From Panagrolaimus kolymaensis (taxonomy: Eukaryota; Nematoda; Chromadorea; Rhabditida; Panagrolaimidae): a DNA stretch of 64,000 nucleotides. Shown here one piece after another: positions 10,232 to 19,960 of this stretch. The position numbers were made by a program, and so were the translations under genes. Numbering within the stretch: position 1 is the first letter of the stretch; each line of letters opens with the position of its first letter. The stretch covers positions 3,720,001 to 3,784,000 of the forward strand of contig JAJQJQ010000021.1 in the NCBI GenBank assembly GCA_028622995.1. Reading direction: 5' to 3'. The notes under the pieces were generated by a model. The model was given only the letters and a program-made list of their open reading frames with translations, did not search any database and was not told where the DNA came from.

Positions 10232-13200
10232 ATGGATTTATCCATTGAAGAAAGGAGCCAATTGTCCAAAGGCTTAAACTCGGGCACAATAGAAAATTTA
10301 AATCCTGACGAACTTATGTCAGGTGATGCTGTTTCGTTATTCTTTGGAAGTTTAACTTATGAAACACATCAAAAAGTTCTTTCGGTCGATTCGATGTTTG
10401 CCGGGCACCAATTTCAAAATGGGCCAAAACAAGACACTCATCGTGCTCACCATTTGTTAAAAGGCAAACCTTTTGTGGAAGATTATGAATATATTCTTAT
10501 TCCCGTTTGCTATTATTCACAAACAAAGGTTAAGAATGCCTATGATAAAAAAGGTCATTGGGTGCTTGGTATTTATTTTAAAGCAACAAAAACGTTGTAT
10601 TACCTCGACCCTTATGGCGCTAAATCCATTCCTACTCATGTACGAAGGATTATGCTTAATGCCATTAACACTATCGGACCAAAAAACACTAAGCTTAAAC
10701 CAAAAGTGATCATTTTTGACAAACATAACATTCAAACTGACTCAATAAGCTGTGGCTTTTTGATTTGTTTTTATGGTCAAAGTTTCATTCGTTTAGGATT
10801 AGAAAACCTTATTGAAGAAAATTTCAATTTAAATTATTACAAAAATTATGTCATTTTAAGACTAAAAGAGCTGTTTATAGCTCCTGTAATAAATTTAAAT
10901 TCAGATGACGATGTGCAAGCAATCATTTCGAGTTCATCTGATGATGAATCGATTGCAACTAAAAAATCGAAAACTGAAACTCCTTCATTTGGTATAAAAT
11001 CATTATCTTTAAAAACACCAAACAAGAGCAATAAAGCTTTATTTAATACAAATGTAACTCCACTTCGTAATAAACCTCAAAAAAGATTGCATGATGGTAA
11101 CATCAAACAAATTGCAACAAATGAGGAGCCCATGGAGATGGATGAAGTTAATGTTACATCGAATTATGCTGTTAACAATTCGCTTGCTTTTGATTTTGCC
11201 GATATCGATATGCAAGATCTGCAAGCCCCGCTTACATCAGGTCTTTTAAAGACAATCAAAGAAAATAGGTGGATAAGCGACATTGTTGTAGCTAAAGAAA
11301 TTGTCCGTGAAATCATTGATGAACATGAGGAAAAAAGGCTTTTAGTTTTCCCATCAGTTTGGTATGATTATGCTACTTTTGATAATTGGAGTTCTGATAC
11401 TAATATGCCAAATCGTGTTCCAACTTTTCCTAAATTCAGTTCAACATTTGAGCATGCTATCATTCCAATTAACATCGGAAGCACCCATTGGGCTTTTGGT
11501 ATTTTAAATAAAGCAAGAAAAGAATGTACTTATTTTTGTACAAAAAAATGGAATCTTTCTGATCCTTATTTTAAAAAACTAAAAACAATTTGCTTTTTAT
11601 TGTGTGGAGCTGAATGCCGTATTATTACTCCACCAAAAGATAGCTTTAAATATCAACTTCCTCACGACAGTTCCAATTGTGGTCCACTAATTTGTATGTT
11701 GATTAAAAGATATTTCACCAACGAACCTATGGATTTTGATGATACCGAAGTCGTTGCTTGGAGAACTAATGTTTATAATTATTATAAACAATTTATACCC
11801 ATTGAATCAGAAGAAGAAACTATAGCAATCTCTGAAAATGGTGATAGCCTCCAAGAAATATCGGCAGATCATAAAAATGATATGAGTTCAAGAAATAATA
11901 CAAATTCAAATATTTCTTTAACTTCCGATTCAATGAATGTCGATATTGAAAGCTATGAAGACTTTTATAAAAATAGAAAAAAAAGGGATACTCCTCTAGA
12001 ACGTAAGAGATATGAAGAATATAAAAATTCTTTCCAAATTATTTCTCATAAAAACAAAGACACAGACACTTCTATTAATTTTGAAAGTGGTAACATTAAT
12101 GTAACAAAAAACAAAGGAGGTCGTCCTTCAAAAAAACAAGTTAAGAATCGGTACAGTTCGACTAAAGTTATAATTAATCAAACCAAAGACAACGTAAAAG
12201 TTGTAATGAGTTCTGAATTAACTAAATCACAAAAACAAATGCCACCTCCTCAACTTGGCACAACGTATGATGAAGTAACTAATAAAAGACGTTCATCAAG
12301 GTTAGCCAAAAAATTACGAAAATTAAAAGATATCACTCCACAATGTCACCACACTGGCAAAATTCACAAAGAAGGTTGTGCAGCTGAAAGTGTCAACCAT
12401 AAAGTAGAATACTTTGATGTTGGTGATTTCACATATCGTTGTAAATTTTGTGGACGATGGATGTCAAAATATGAAGCTGAGACTCCAAGCCAAGCAAACA
12501 AATGTTGCGCAGATGGCAAAATTGATCTCAGTGAAACACATGATATTTTACAAAATAAAATTCCTTACGTTTTGCAACATATGCTTGATCCATATAAAAT
12601 TGAATACAATGACGAGCTTGTAAAAAAAAGTCGCGCATATAATTCAGAAGTGGCTTTTGCTTCCATTTCCACTGATGGTAGAGTGCCTCCTCTTCCAACA
12701 CGAGGTCCACCCGTTGTGAGATTAAATGGAAATATTGAACATCTTGCAAGTGATTTATTGCCTCCAGAAGGTAAAAGACCAGCATTCGGTCAAATTTATG
12801 TTTTAGACTTGGAAGATGCAGAAAATATCCGAGCTGAAGCAGCAAAGGAAAAAGAATTAGATGAAGGAATTTTAAATCAATTGCATAAAATGCTTAATGA
12901 TTATAATTCTTTAGCAAAACTTTATAAAAGCGGAAGCGAGCGTATGAATGAAGAAATTGAAAAAGCTCGAGCTGAAAATAAAGAAATTCCAAAATTTAGA
13001 ATTATCATTGTTGATGCTCGTGAAGATAAAGATTTCACCGCACATGATTCCAGCATTCATCCTCATCGAGCTGAAAAGCCCCAAAATGAATTGGTTGGCA
13101 TGATTTGGGTTAATGATGATGGAGAACCACCTGAATTTAAAGGTGTATGGCTTCATGGAAAGGAAGGAGCAATCCATAATATGCCTTATTACAGTCCAAA

Positions 13201-16200
13201 CATTGATCCTCTTTGTTATCCTTTACTTTTTCCACATGGTAATCAAATGTATCATAATGCAATACCTTTAGTAAATAATGATACCACCATTCAAAGTGAA
13301 AAAAGTAAAAAGAATTTAATGAATGATGACATTGATATTCCTGACAATGAAAGGGATGATTACATCAATGGCGGTGATGATGATGTTCAAGAAGAATTTG
13401 AGGAGTCAGTCAAAGAGCTTGAAGGCTTTCGCAAGGGTTTTGGAAGGAAATATGTATCTCGGAAACAGTTCTATCGATATTTTATGTTTCCACGAGATAA
13501 AAAAGGTTTCAAACAATCCCATTGGCTTTATAGTAAAGGAGCTTTGGCTGAAGCATATATAATTGATGCCGTCTGCAGAGCAGAAAAATGTGAATTAGAA
13601 ACGGCTAAAAGAAAAATTGAACAATCAAAAAAGAGGTCAGCGACAAAAGCTGAATTACGACAATACATTGAAAAAAAAGTTTTGAAAGGAAAAAAGCTTG
13701 GAAAGCTTTTTACAATTCCTGCGACTTTTAAAGGTGGTAGAAAACATATGCAAAAAGCATATTCAAATATCATGACGATTATTGATAACACTGATTTGCC
13801 GTCATATTTTGTGACTTTTACAGGCAATCCAAATTGGCCAGAAATTCAAAGAAATAAATTTCATAAAAATGAAAAAAGTCGATTTGATCTTAAATGTCGC
13901 GTCTTTTTGGCAAAAGCACAAGAATTCCTTGATGACCTTTTTAAACGTAATGTCTTGGGAAAAGTGCAAGGTTATCACGTGGTAATGGAATTTCAAAAAC
14001 GTGGAATGCCACACTTACATGCCATTTTAATTATGCAAGAGAAAGTAACTGTTGAAGACATCGATAATTATATCTCAGCTCGAATTCCAGATTTGCCAGA
14101 TGAAAAAGACAAATCTGAGGAAGCCGAACAGCAAAGGCGATACCATGAAATCATTATGAGAAATAATATTCATTATTGCAATGAAAATTCAGGATGTCAG
14201 ATCGACGGAGTTTGTAGTAAAGGATATAAAAAGCCATATTCAAATACTACAATTATTCATCAGCATAAACCTGCAGAATATGAACGTCTGCCACCAAAAT
14301 CATCTATTAATAAAAAAGCAGATGAAACAGAAAAATCTGATTTGCCAAATGAAAAGGGCGAAAATCAAGCCAAAAATCAAAATGAAAACGCGAAAAATGT
14401 TGAAAATAATGAGGACGAAATGGAAGAACTCGATTTTCAAGATGAACCGCGAAAAGATTTTGATGAGGAAACTTTTGTCGAATACAGAAGACTTCCACCA
14501 AAACCAAAGGATGTAACAATTGATGACATGAATGAGCATCTTTTTGGCAATACATACATGAAAGAAATTAAAAAAAATGTTTTTGTTCAAATTGATGATG
14601 CTCATATTGTTCCACATAACAAATTTTTATCCTTAAAATATGATTGTCACATCAACGTTGAATGTACTGTAGGACAAACAGGAAGTCCAAAATATACATG
14701 TAAGTATACAACAAAAGGTGGCGATGTTGTTTACATTAAAAAACAACGAATTAAAATAAATGAAAATGGAGAAGAAGTTGTGGATTATGATGAAGGCGAG
14801 GTACATATAAATGCCCGTATTATGACAAGTTGCGAAGCTTTAATGCGTTTGCTGTGTACTTGGATTTTCAAACAATCTCATATTGTTGAAGCGCTTCAAA
14901 TCCATTTAGAAGGTCAAGAAAATGTTGTTTTTGAAGAAGGTGCAGAAGAGCAAGCTGCAAATAAACCAACAAAAACACAACTGACTTCATTTTTTGAACT
15001 TTGCAATAATGATCCTGATGCATGCCAATACACATATAAAGATATTCCATATCATTATTGGTTTAATAAACAAAGTAAATCTTGGATAAAAAGAGAAAGA
15101 ACACCAACCAACTTTTTCGTGAGAATTCATCATGTTTCTCCTCGAGAAGCAGAGCTTTATGCTCTTCGCATCCTTTTGATGAATGTAAAAGGCCCAAAAA
15201 GCTTTAAGGATCTTCGAACGGTTGATGGTGTTGAATATCCAACATTTTTAAGCACTGCTCAAGCACTTGGTCTTTGGGAAAATGATGATATTCATTTTCG
15301 GGTAATTCAAGACGCAATTAACGAAATGCGTAATCAAAGACAAAAAAGACATTTCTTTGCTATGGTAATTGCTTTCAATCAACCTGGAAACCCTGATAAA
15401 TTTTTGGATAAATTCCTCGATGAATTATTCCTCGGTTATGGGGAAGATCCAAACAAAAATCGGGAGCAAAGAAGGCGAAAGGCATTAAATTACTTGGAAT
15501 ATATTTTCGAAAAAATTGGCACGAGTTGTCGTCGTCTTGGATTTAATGTTCCAGATAATTTTGAAGAAAATTGTCATTCAAAGGAAGCAGAAAATGATTA
15601 TGAAGCTCCGGATGATTTGCCTTTTGTTAATGGTAAAAAGCTTACTATTCAAGAGTATGCTGATGCACAAAAAGCAAAATTAAATAATGATCAAACAAAA
15701 GCATTCGATGAAATTTGGAATGCGATTGAAAATAAAAATGGTGGCTTCTATTTTTTGCAAGGTTCTGGAGGAACAGGCAAAACATTTTTATATAATACTT
15801 TGATTACTTTTTGTCAAGCTCATGGATACAAAGTTCAATCATGCGCTTCAACTGGAATTGCAGCAACTTTGTTAAAAGGAGGGATGACAGCTCATTCTGC
15901 TTTCTTTATTCCAAAAGAATTAGATCCTGATAGTAGTTTAAATATCGGTGCACACACTAAGAAAGGTGAATATTTTAAAGACCTTAATTTAGTAATTATT
16001 GATGAAGTTAGCATGCTTCACAAAGATTGTATGAATTACATCGATAGAATTCTTAAAGATCTAAGAAACAACCAACAACTTTTTGGAAATACCGTTGTTT
16101 TGATTGGAGGTGATTGGAAACAATTAACACCCGTGGTTCCAAGAGGAAGCGAAATGGCAATTATCAATGCTTCAATAAAATCATGGGATAAATTCCAAAA

Positions 16201-17092
16201 TGCTCGACAACTAAACCTCGAACAAAATATGAGAGTAAATTCGAATGAGCTTGCATTCATCGAAGAATTAAAACTTATTGGAAATGGCGATAAATCATTA
16301 TATATTAAAGGGACTGATTCCATCACTGTTGATGCAGCCATTACTGTTAAAAACGAAGCTGATTTGATTAATTTTTGTTATGAACCAGGGTGGTTGCAAA
16401 ATCCACAAAAGTACGCAAAGGAACTTTGTGGAAGTGCCATTCTCGCTCCACTAAATACAGTTCAGCAAAGGATAAATAAGGTAATTTTATCAAAACTAAC
16501 AGGTTCTCAACAAACTTTTTCAAGTATCGATACATTATTATCAGATAAAGAAAAATATTGTCCTCTCGAAGAAAATGACGATGATTACAGTGTCGAAAAA
16601 ATGCATAGGATTGAAACAGCAGGTATGCCTCCTCATGAATTAAATCTAAAAGTTGGAGCAATTGTTATGCTGATTAGAAATTTATCAATTTTCACAGGCC
16701 TTTGTAATGGGACAAGAATGCAAATTGTTGAAATGAATAAAGACTTTTTAAAATGCAAAATTTTAACAGGACCAGCATCTAAATCAGATGAAGTCGTTTA
16801 TATTCCACGAGTCAAATTCGAGTATGGCAATTGTGAAGCTGAACCTGATATACATTTTATCCGAACTCAATTTCCAATTAAGTTAGCTTTTGCTATGACT
16901 ATTAATAAAGCTCAAGGCCAAACTTTAGAAAGAGTTGGATTGTATTTTAGAACAAGCGAATGCTTTTCTCATGGCCAACTTTACACTGCTCTGTCCAGAG
17001 TCAGAACAAAAGACTCTATCAGAATTTTTACTGCAGTTCCAGATAAACCAACAGTTAAAAATATTGTTTGGCAAAACCTTTTAAATATGTAA
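10232..17092 (+). CDS. Helitron Rep-helicase polyprotein with two Ulp1-type (C48) domains
   Basis: 2286-aa intronless, uninterrupted frame. Residues ~85-205 form a Ulp1/SENP-like cysteine protease: His109 (GHWVLG), Asp126 (YLDPYG), Gln168 and Cys174 (QTDSISCG) at canonical spacing. Residues ~370-500 form a second such domain with His419 (THWAFG) and Cys483 (NCGPL), but Cys436 sits at the Asp position and the Gln is shifted, so it may be inactive. A GRP AT-hook-like motif lies near 630 and a Cys/His cluster at 705-760 (CKFC at 737). The Rep domain shows the HUH motif PHLH (His1261/His1263) and paired tyrosines Y1488/Y1492 (KYTCKYTTK). A PIF1 helicase follows: Walker A GSGGTGKT at 1844, DEVSM at 1924, GGDWKQ, and C-terminal INKAQGQT and YTALSRVR. 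Rep nicks and joins single strands; the helicase unwinds during rolling-circle transposition. The protease role is unknown; it could cleave SUMO-like modifiers or the polyprotein itself. Confidence 0.95.
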   Translation: MDLSIEERSQLSKGLNSGTIENLNPDELMSGDAVSLFFGSLTYETHQKVLSVDSMFAGHQFQNGPKQDTHRAHHLLKGKPFVEDYEYILIPVCYYSQTKVKNAYDKKGHWVLGIYFKATKTLYYLDPYGAKSIPTHVRRIMLNAINTIGPKNTKLKPKVIIFDKHNIQTDSISCGFLICFYGQSFIRLGLENLIEENFNLNYYKNYVILRLKELFIAPVINLNSDDDVQAIISSSSDDESIATKKSKTETPSFGIKSLSLKTPNKSNKALFNTNVTPLRNKPQKRLHDGNIKQIATNEEPMEMDEVNVTSNYAVNNSLAFDFADIDMQDLQAPLTSGLLKTIKENRWISDIVVAKEIVREIIDEHEEKRLLVFPSVWYDYATFDNWSSDTNMPNRVPTFPKFSSTFEHAIIPINIGSTHWAFGILNKARKECTYFCTKKWNLSDPYFKKLKTICFLLCGAECRIITPPKDSFKYQLPHDSSNCGPLICMLIKRYFTNEPMDFDDTEVVAWRTNVYNYYKQFIPIESEEETIAISENGDSLQEISADHKNDMSSRNNTNSNISLTSDSMNVDIESYEDFYKNRKKRDTPLERKRYEEYKNSFQIISHKNKDTDTSINFESGNINVTKNKGGRPSKKQVKNRYSSTKVIINQTKDNVKVVMSSELTKSQKQMPPPQLGTTYDEVTNKRRSSRLAKKLRKLKDITPQCHHTGKIHKEGCAAESVNHKVEYFDVGDFTYRCKFCGRWMSKYEAETPSQANKCCADGKIDLSETHDILQNKIPYVLQHMLDPYKIEYNDELVKKSRAYNSEVAFASISTDGRVPPLPTRGPPVVRLNGNIEHLASDLLPPEGKRPAFGQIYVLDLEDAENIRAEAAKEKELDEGILNQLHKMLNDYNSLAKLYKSGSERMNEEIEKARAENKEIPKFRIIIVDAREDKDFTAHDSSIHPHRAEKPQNELVGMIWVNDDGEPPEFKGVWLHGKEGAIHNMPYYSPNIDPLCYPLLFPHGNQMYHNAIPLVNNDTTIQSEKSKKNLMNDDIDIPDNERDDYINGGDDDVQEEFEESVKELEGFRKGFGRKYVSRKQFYRYFMFPRDKKGFKQSHWLYSKGALAEAYIIDAVCRAEKCELETAKRKIEQSKKRSATKAELRQYIEKKVLKGKKLGKLFTIPATFKGGRKHMQKAYSNIMTIIDNTDLPSYFVTFTGNPNWPEIQRNKFHKNEKSRFDLKCRVFLAKAQEFLDDLFKRNVLGKVQGYHVVMEFQKRGMPHLHAILIMQEKVTVEDIDNYISARIPDLPDEKDKSEEAEQQRRYHEIIMRNNIHYCNENSGCQIDGVCSKGYKKPYSNTTIIHQHKPAEYERLPPKSSINKKADETEKSDLPNEKGENQAKNQNENAKNVENNEDEMEELDFQDEPRKDFDEETFVEYRRLPPKPKDVTIDDMNEHLFGNTYMKEIKKNVFVQIDDAHIVPHNKFLSLKYDCHINVECTVGQTGSPKYTCKYTTKGGDVVYIKKQRIKINENGEEVVDYDEGEVHINARIMTSCEALMRLLCTWIFKQSHIVEALQIHLEGQENVVFEEGAEEQAANKPTKTQLTSFFELCNNDPDACQYTYKDIPYHYWFNKQSKSWIKRERTPTNFFVRIHHVSPREAELYALRILLMNVKGPKSFKDLRTVDGVEYPTFLSTAQALGLWENDDIHFRVIQDAINEMRNQRQKRHFFAMVIAFNQPGNPDKFLDKFLDELFLGYGEDPNKNREQRRRKALNYLEYIFEKIGTSCRRLGFNVPDNFEENCHSKEAENDYEAPDDLPFVNGKKLTIQEYADAQKAKLNNDQTKAFDEIWNAIENKNGGFYFLQGSGGTGKTFLYNTLITFCQAHGYKVQSCASTGIAATLLKGGMTAHSAFFIPKELDPDSSLNIGAHTKKGEYFKDLNLVIIDEVSMLHKDCMNYIDRILKDLRNNQQLFGNTVVLIGGDWKQLTPVVPRGSEMAIINASIKSWDKFQNARQLNLEQNMRVNSNELAFIEELKLIGNGDKSLYIKGTDSITVDAAITVKNEADLINFCYEPGWLQNPQKYAKELCGSAILAPLNTVQQRINKVILSKLTGSQQTFSSIDTLLSDKEKYCPLEENDDDYSVEKMHRIETAGMPPHELNLKVGAIVMLIRNLSIFTGLCNGTRMQIVEMNKDFLKCKILTGPASKSDEVVYIPRVKFEYGNCEAEPDIHFIRTQFPIKLAFAMTINKAQGQTLERVGLYFRTSECFSHGQLYTALSRVRTKDSIRIFTAVPDKPTVKNIVWQNLLNM

Positions 17093-17267
17093 AAGCAAAA
17101 CTACATATGTTGTTGCACATTTTTTATTATGTTTTTTTTATATATTTTTTTTTTCAAAAAAAAAAACTCCACTGTATTCGGAAATCTTGACGTGGTAGAG
17201 GAGCAGAAACGCTTTTGGAATTTATAAAAGTAGGCTAATATCCGAAATTTATAATTATCTACTTCTC
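17093..17267. other. spacer after the Helitron gene
   Basis: AT-rich 3' sequence with T and A runs; no gene, and no clear AATAAA near the stop codon. Confidence 0.4.
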
Positions 17268-17293
17268 TTTTTTTGGGAAATAGAAAAATGATT

Positions 17294-17306
17294 TTCCAGA
17301 AGGTTT
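17294..17306 (+). promoter_or_regulatory. Heat-shock-element-like site, copy B left
   Basis: TTCCAGAAGGTTT matches TTC-nn-GAA-nn-TTt, with the third half-site one base off consensus. Confidence 0.45.
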
Positions 17307-17373
17307 ACCGTAATCTTTTTGTCAAAAGTAAAGCTTTTAACACGATTGCACGAAACCAAAAGAAAATACAGTA

Positions 17374-17386
17374 GAACCTTCTGGAA
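17374..17386 (+). promoter_or_regulatory. Heat-shock element, copy B right
   Basis: GAACCTTCTGGAA, a perfect three-unit heat-shock element about 170 bp before the companion gene start. Confidence 0.6.
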
Positions 17387-17554
17387 AAATCTTTTTTTTT
17401 TTGTCGCAAAGTTTAGATATTGCTTTGTTTATTTTTTTCAACTTTTTTGCCGCGTTGCTCTTTTTTTTATTTTATCGTTTTTTTGCTATAGTTCTCAATA
17501 ATTGTACTTTTATTTTTTAGTTTTATCATTGATACCTGAAGTATTGCATCTAAA

Positions 17555-18313
17555 ATGGATCAACGTACTGAACAGGAAAAGCAACGTCAAGCTGCATATC
17601 AACAATCTCAAATGGGTTTTCAACCACCTCAACAAACAACTTTTTTTACTTATCCATCAACTTCATCATATGGTCAACTTCCTTTAGGATTTTATGCTGC
17701 TTATCCACCAACTCAAGATTCATCTCAACTTAATGATAATCGACAAAACCAAATCTTCTTTGCTCCTCCAGGAATTCATCGTCCTTTTCAAGCTCAACTT
17801 CAACACCATACTCAATCTTCATCTCAAATTAATGATACTCGACAGAACCAACCCTTCTTTGCTCCATCAGGAATTCATGCTCCTATTCAAGCTCAACTTC
17901 AAAACCATACTCAATCTCATGATAAACTTCAAGAACAACTTTCACATCAACAAGAATCTTCTCAAAATGAAAGACATAAGTCAAAATCACCTGAAATTCG
18001 TCGTCAAAAGGTATCTAAAGAAGAAAGCTCAAAACGTAAAGAAGATAAAACAGATAAGAATCGTGAAATGCATCGTGGCGGATATCATGGTAGAGGTGGA
18101 TTTCCTGGACGCATGGCTCCATATCCAGAACCAAGAACAAAGAGAACTCGAAGTTCTGATGTAAATGAAGCTGTTAAAGTTCCACATTTACTTTGGTCTG
18201 ATGTCTTTCAAATGTTCGAGCCAAGAGGGAATCACCTAGAGTTGAAGGATTATGGTTTATGGAAGAAATTTAGTAACGACTTCAAAAAGTTCATGAAGAA
18301 TAAGAACGATTAA
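17555..18313 (+). CDS. Gln-rich/RGG protein, putative Helitron companion gene
   Basis: 252-aa intronless frame. Residues 1-50 are Gln/Tyr/Pro-rich and prion-like. Two 33-residue repeats follow (56-88 and 89-121), each reading SSQ(L/I)ND(N/T)RQNQ and then FFAPxGIH. Residues 140-170 are highly basic, 174-186 are an RGG-type stretch (RGGYHGRGGFPGR), and 193-200 is a basic patch resembling a nuclear localisation signal. The C-terminal ~45 residues (VPHLLWSDVFQMFEP...) look folded and helical. The gene follows a second copy of the control repeat found upstream of the Helitron polyprotein, and the start contexts match. I recognise no family. RGG and basic regions suggest nucleic-acid binding, for example handling single-stranded transposon DNA or RNA; this is inference. 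A host gene downstream of the element is the alternative. Confidence 0.65.
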   Translation: MDQRTEQEKQRQAAYQQSQMGFQPPQQTTFFTYPSTSSYGQLPLGFYAAYPPTQDSSQLNDNRQNQIFFAPPGIHRPFQAQLQHHTQSSSQINDTRQNQPFFAPSGIHAPIQAQLQNHTQSHDKLQEQLSHQQESSQNERHKSKSPEIRRQKVSKEESSKRKEDKTDKNREMHRGGYHGRGGFPGRMAPYPEPRTKRTRSSDVNEAVKVPHLLWSDVFQMFEPRGNHLELKDYGLWKKFSNDFKKFMKNKND

Positions 18314-19960
18314 TATTCATCATTGTATTGTTTTTTCTTTTTTATTCTTTCATTGTAATGCTTTATTTTTTGTTGTTTTTCCATTGTTTGTTGTTGATTT
18401 TGTGGCTTTTTTCTTTTTTGTTGTTAATTTCTTTTAAATTGATTTTACATTGTGTTTTCATCTATGAATAAAAAATTTCTTTGTTAAAACTTATGTTAAG
18501 GTAATAAACAATCACAGAGGAAAAATTTGCATTTAGGCATGATTAGTTTTCCCAAATATGCCAGGGAAATTTACGAAATTTTTATAAAACTTTTCATCCA
18601 GAAAAAGAAAAACTAAGTTTAAAAAAAAGTTTTATAAAGTTATAAACTTTTTTTCGCTCAACTCTAAAAAGAAGGCTTTTTTTGAAAAGCTAGACCCAGA
18701 CGTTAATCGCGAAGCGATTTATGTTCAAAGCCCACAGCCTAACTATTGATCGGTTCTCCTAGTTTAAAACTGAAAATTTATTTTTTTATTCTCCAAAAAG
18801 TGCAAAGTATATTTAATGGTGTTAAAAGGTCATTAACAAACAGAAGTAACATTATCCAGACTTTTGTGGAGGAGGAAATATTTGACATCTTGAGAACCCT
18901 CTCTCACTAATTATCTCTTCTTTTTTAAGCAAAAAGCTAAAACAAAAATGATGAACGCTGCATGAAATGAATGAATGACTTTTGACTTTACTTTCAATAA
19001 ATCCCTTTTATTAATTTTTGTTGTTGTTGCAAACAAAGAATGAGTGTTTTAAGAAATGAAAAAGGCATGAGTCAATTTTCGGTAACAGCAAAAAACAAAA
19101 AAGGGCTAAACAAAATGTGATCCTTTGTACCTAGATGTTTTTTAGAAAAAAAAGTAATAATCTGTAAATGGAAAAAATGATTTCTAAAAGGGCGAGGAGA
19201 TTATCTCTTAGTGTTTTATGTTCTTCCAATGGTTCCAGAAAAAAAAGAAGACAACGTTCATAAATTAAAAAATTACTCATCATCAGTGGGATGGATTACT
19301 GTAGGAAATGAGCATTTATTAATTTAATAATAAATATTCTTTTGAAGATAAATTTTGAATTTAATTATTGGAAAAAAGGCAATAAAATTTAAAAGGATGC
19401 AAGAGAAAGATAGGTAAGTTAATGTTTGAGAAGAAAAGAATTTCGATGTTATCCTTGTAATTGTCATGTCCTTACTCGGTCATGAGAATTACCTTTCAAA
19501 CAAAATAAAATTAAGAACTTATAACAATTATTCCTTTGTATGTATTCTTACTAGAAGACAAAAAAAATGAGAGAGAAAAGGTTCAAAAAAACATATCCGC
19601 TTCACATTTTCTAATTTTAAATTTTAAATTCGAAGTTTTTTTTAAGTTTAAAGTACCTTTCATAAACCTTTTCCATCATTCTTTAATAAACCAGATGTTT
19701 TTTGCCATACCGCCGCCGCCTCTTCATTTAATCAAACTCTATTTTTAAAATTAAATAGACGAATGACATCCATCAAACTTCAAAACTTCCGTTCGTTCGT
19801 TTAAAAAAAATGAAAAAATTATTTATTCTTTAAAAAGGAAATAAAATTTAAAAGTGCAAAGTTTGAAACCAAAATTTAAGAGAAAAAAATGAAAAAAGTT
19901 TTGAAGCAAAATGAAAGCAATTTTTTCATCATGGCTTTTTTTGGGATGGATAAAGAATGT
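18314..19960. other. AT-rich intergenic region
   Basis: No gene supported. It contains two small hairpins: AAGTTTTATAA/TTATAAACTT near 18630-18655 and AATCGC-GAA-GCGATT at 18705-18719. The second is a possible but unproven Helitron 3'-end hairpin. Open frames such as 19536-19748 are low-complexity. Confidence 0.45.

Larger units (their letters stand above)
17268..17460 (+). repeat. Control direct repeat, copy B (upstream of the companion gene)
   Basis: Second copy of the repeat at 8206-8410, same orientation, with the same identical core. Here the inverted pair is cleaner: TTTTCCAGAAGGTTT on the left faces GAACCTTCTGGAAAAATC on the right, about 70 bp apart, so the segment could fold into a hairpin. 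Confidence 0.85.
8206..18313 (+). mobile_element. Autonomous Helitron-like element with Ulp1 proteases and a companion gene
   Basis: I group a ~200-bp control repeat, a minisatellite, an intronless Rep/PIF1-helicase reading frame with protease domains, a second copy of the control repeat, and a small RGG/Gln-rich gene. The grouping rests on the control repeat being duplicated before both genes and on both start codons sharing the context TCTAAAATGGAT. The large gene has the rolling-circle Rep and PIF1 helicase pair that defines Helitrons. True ends (5' TC, 3' hairpin plus CTRR) were not identified, so the coordinates are the minimum core. The large open frame has no stop codon, which suggests recent activity. 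Confidence 0.7.

Noticed and set aside
18705..18742. Hairpin AATCGC-GAA-GCGATT followed 19 bp later by CTAA, as a Helitron 3' end
   Set aside because: The base after CTAA is C rather than T, the spacing is long, and no matching 5' TC end or empty site could be shown.
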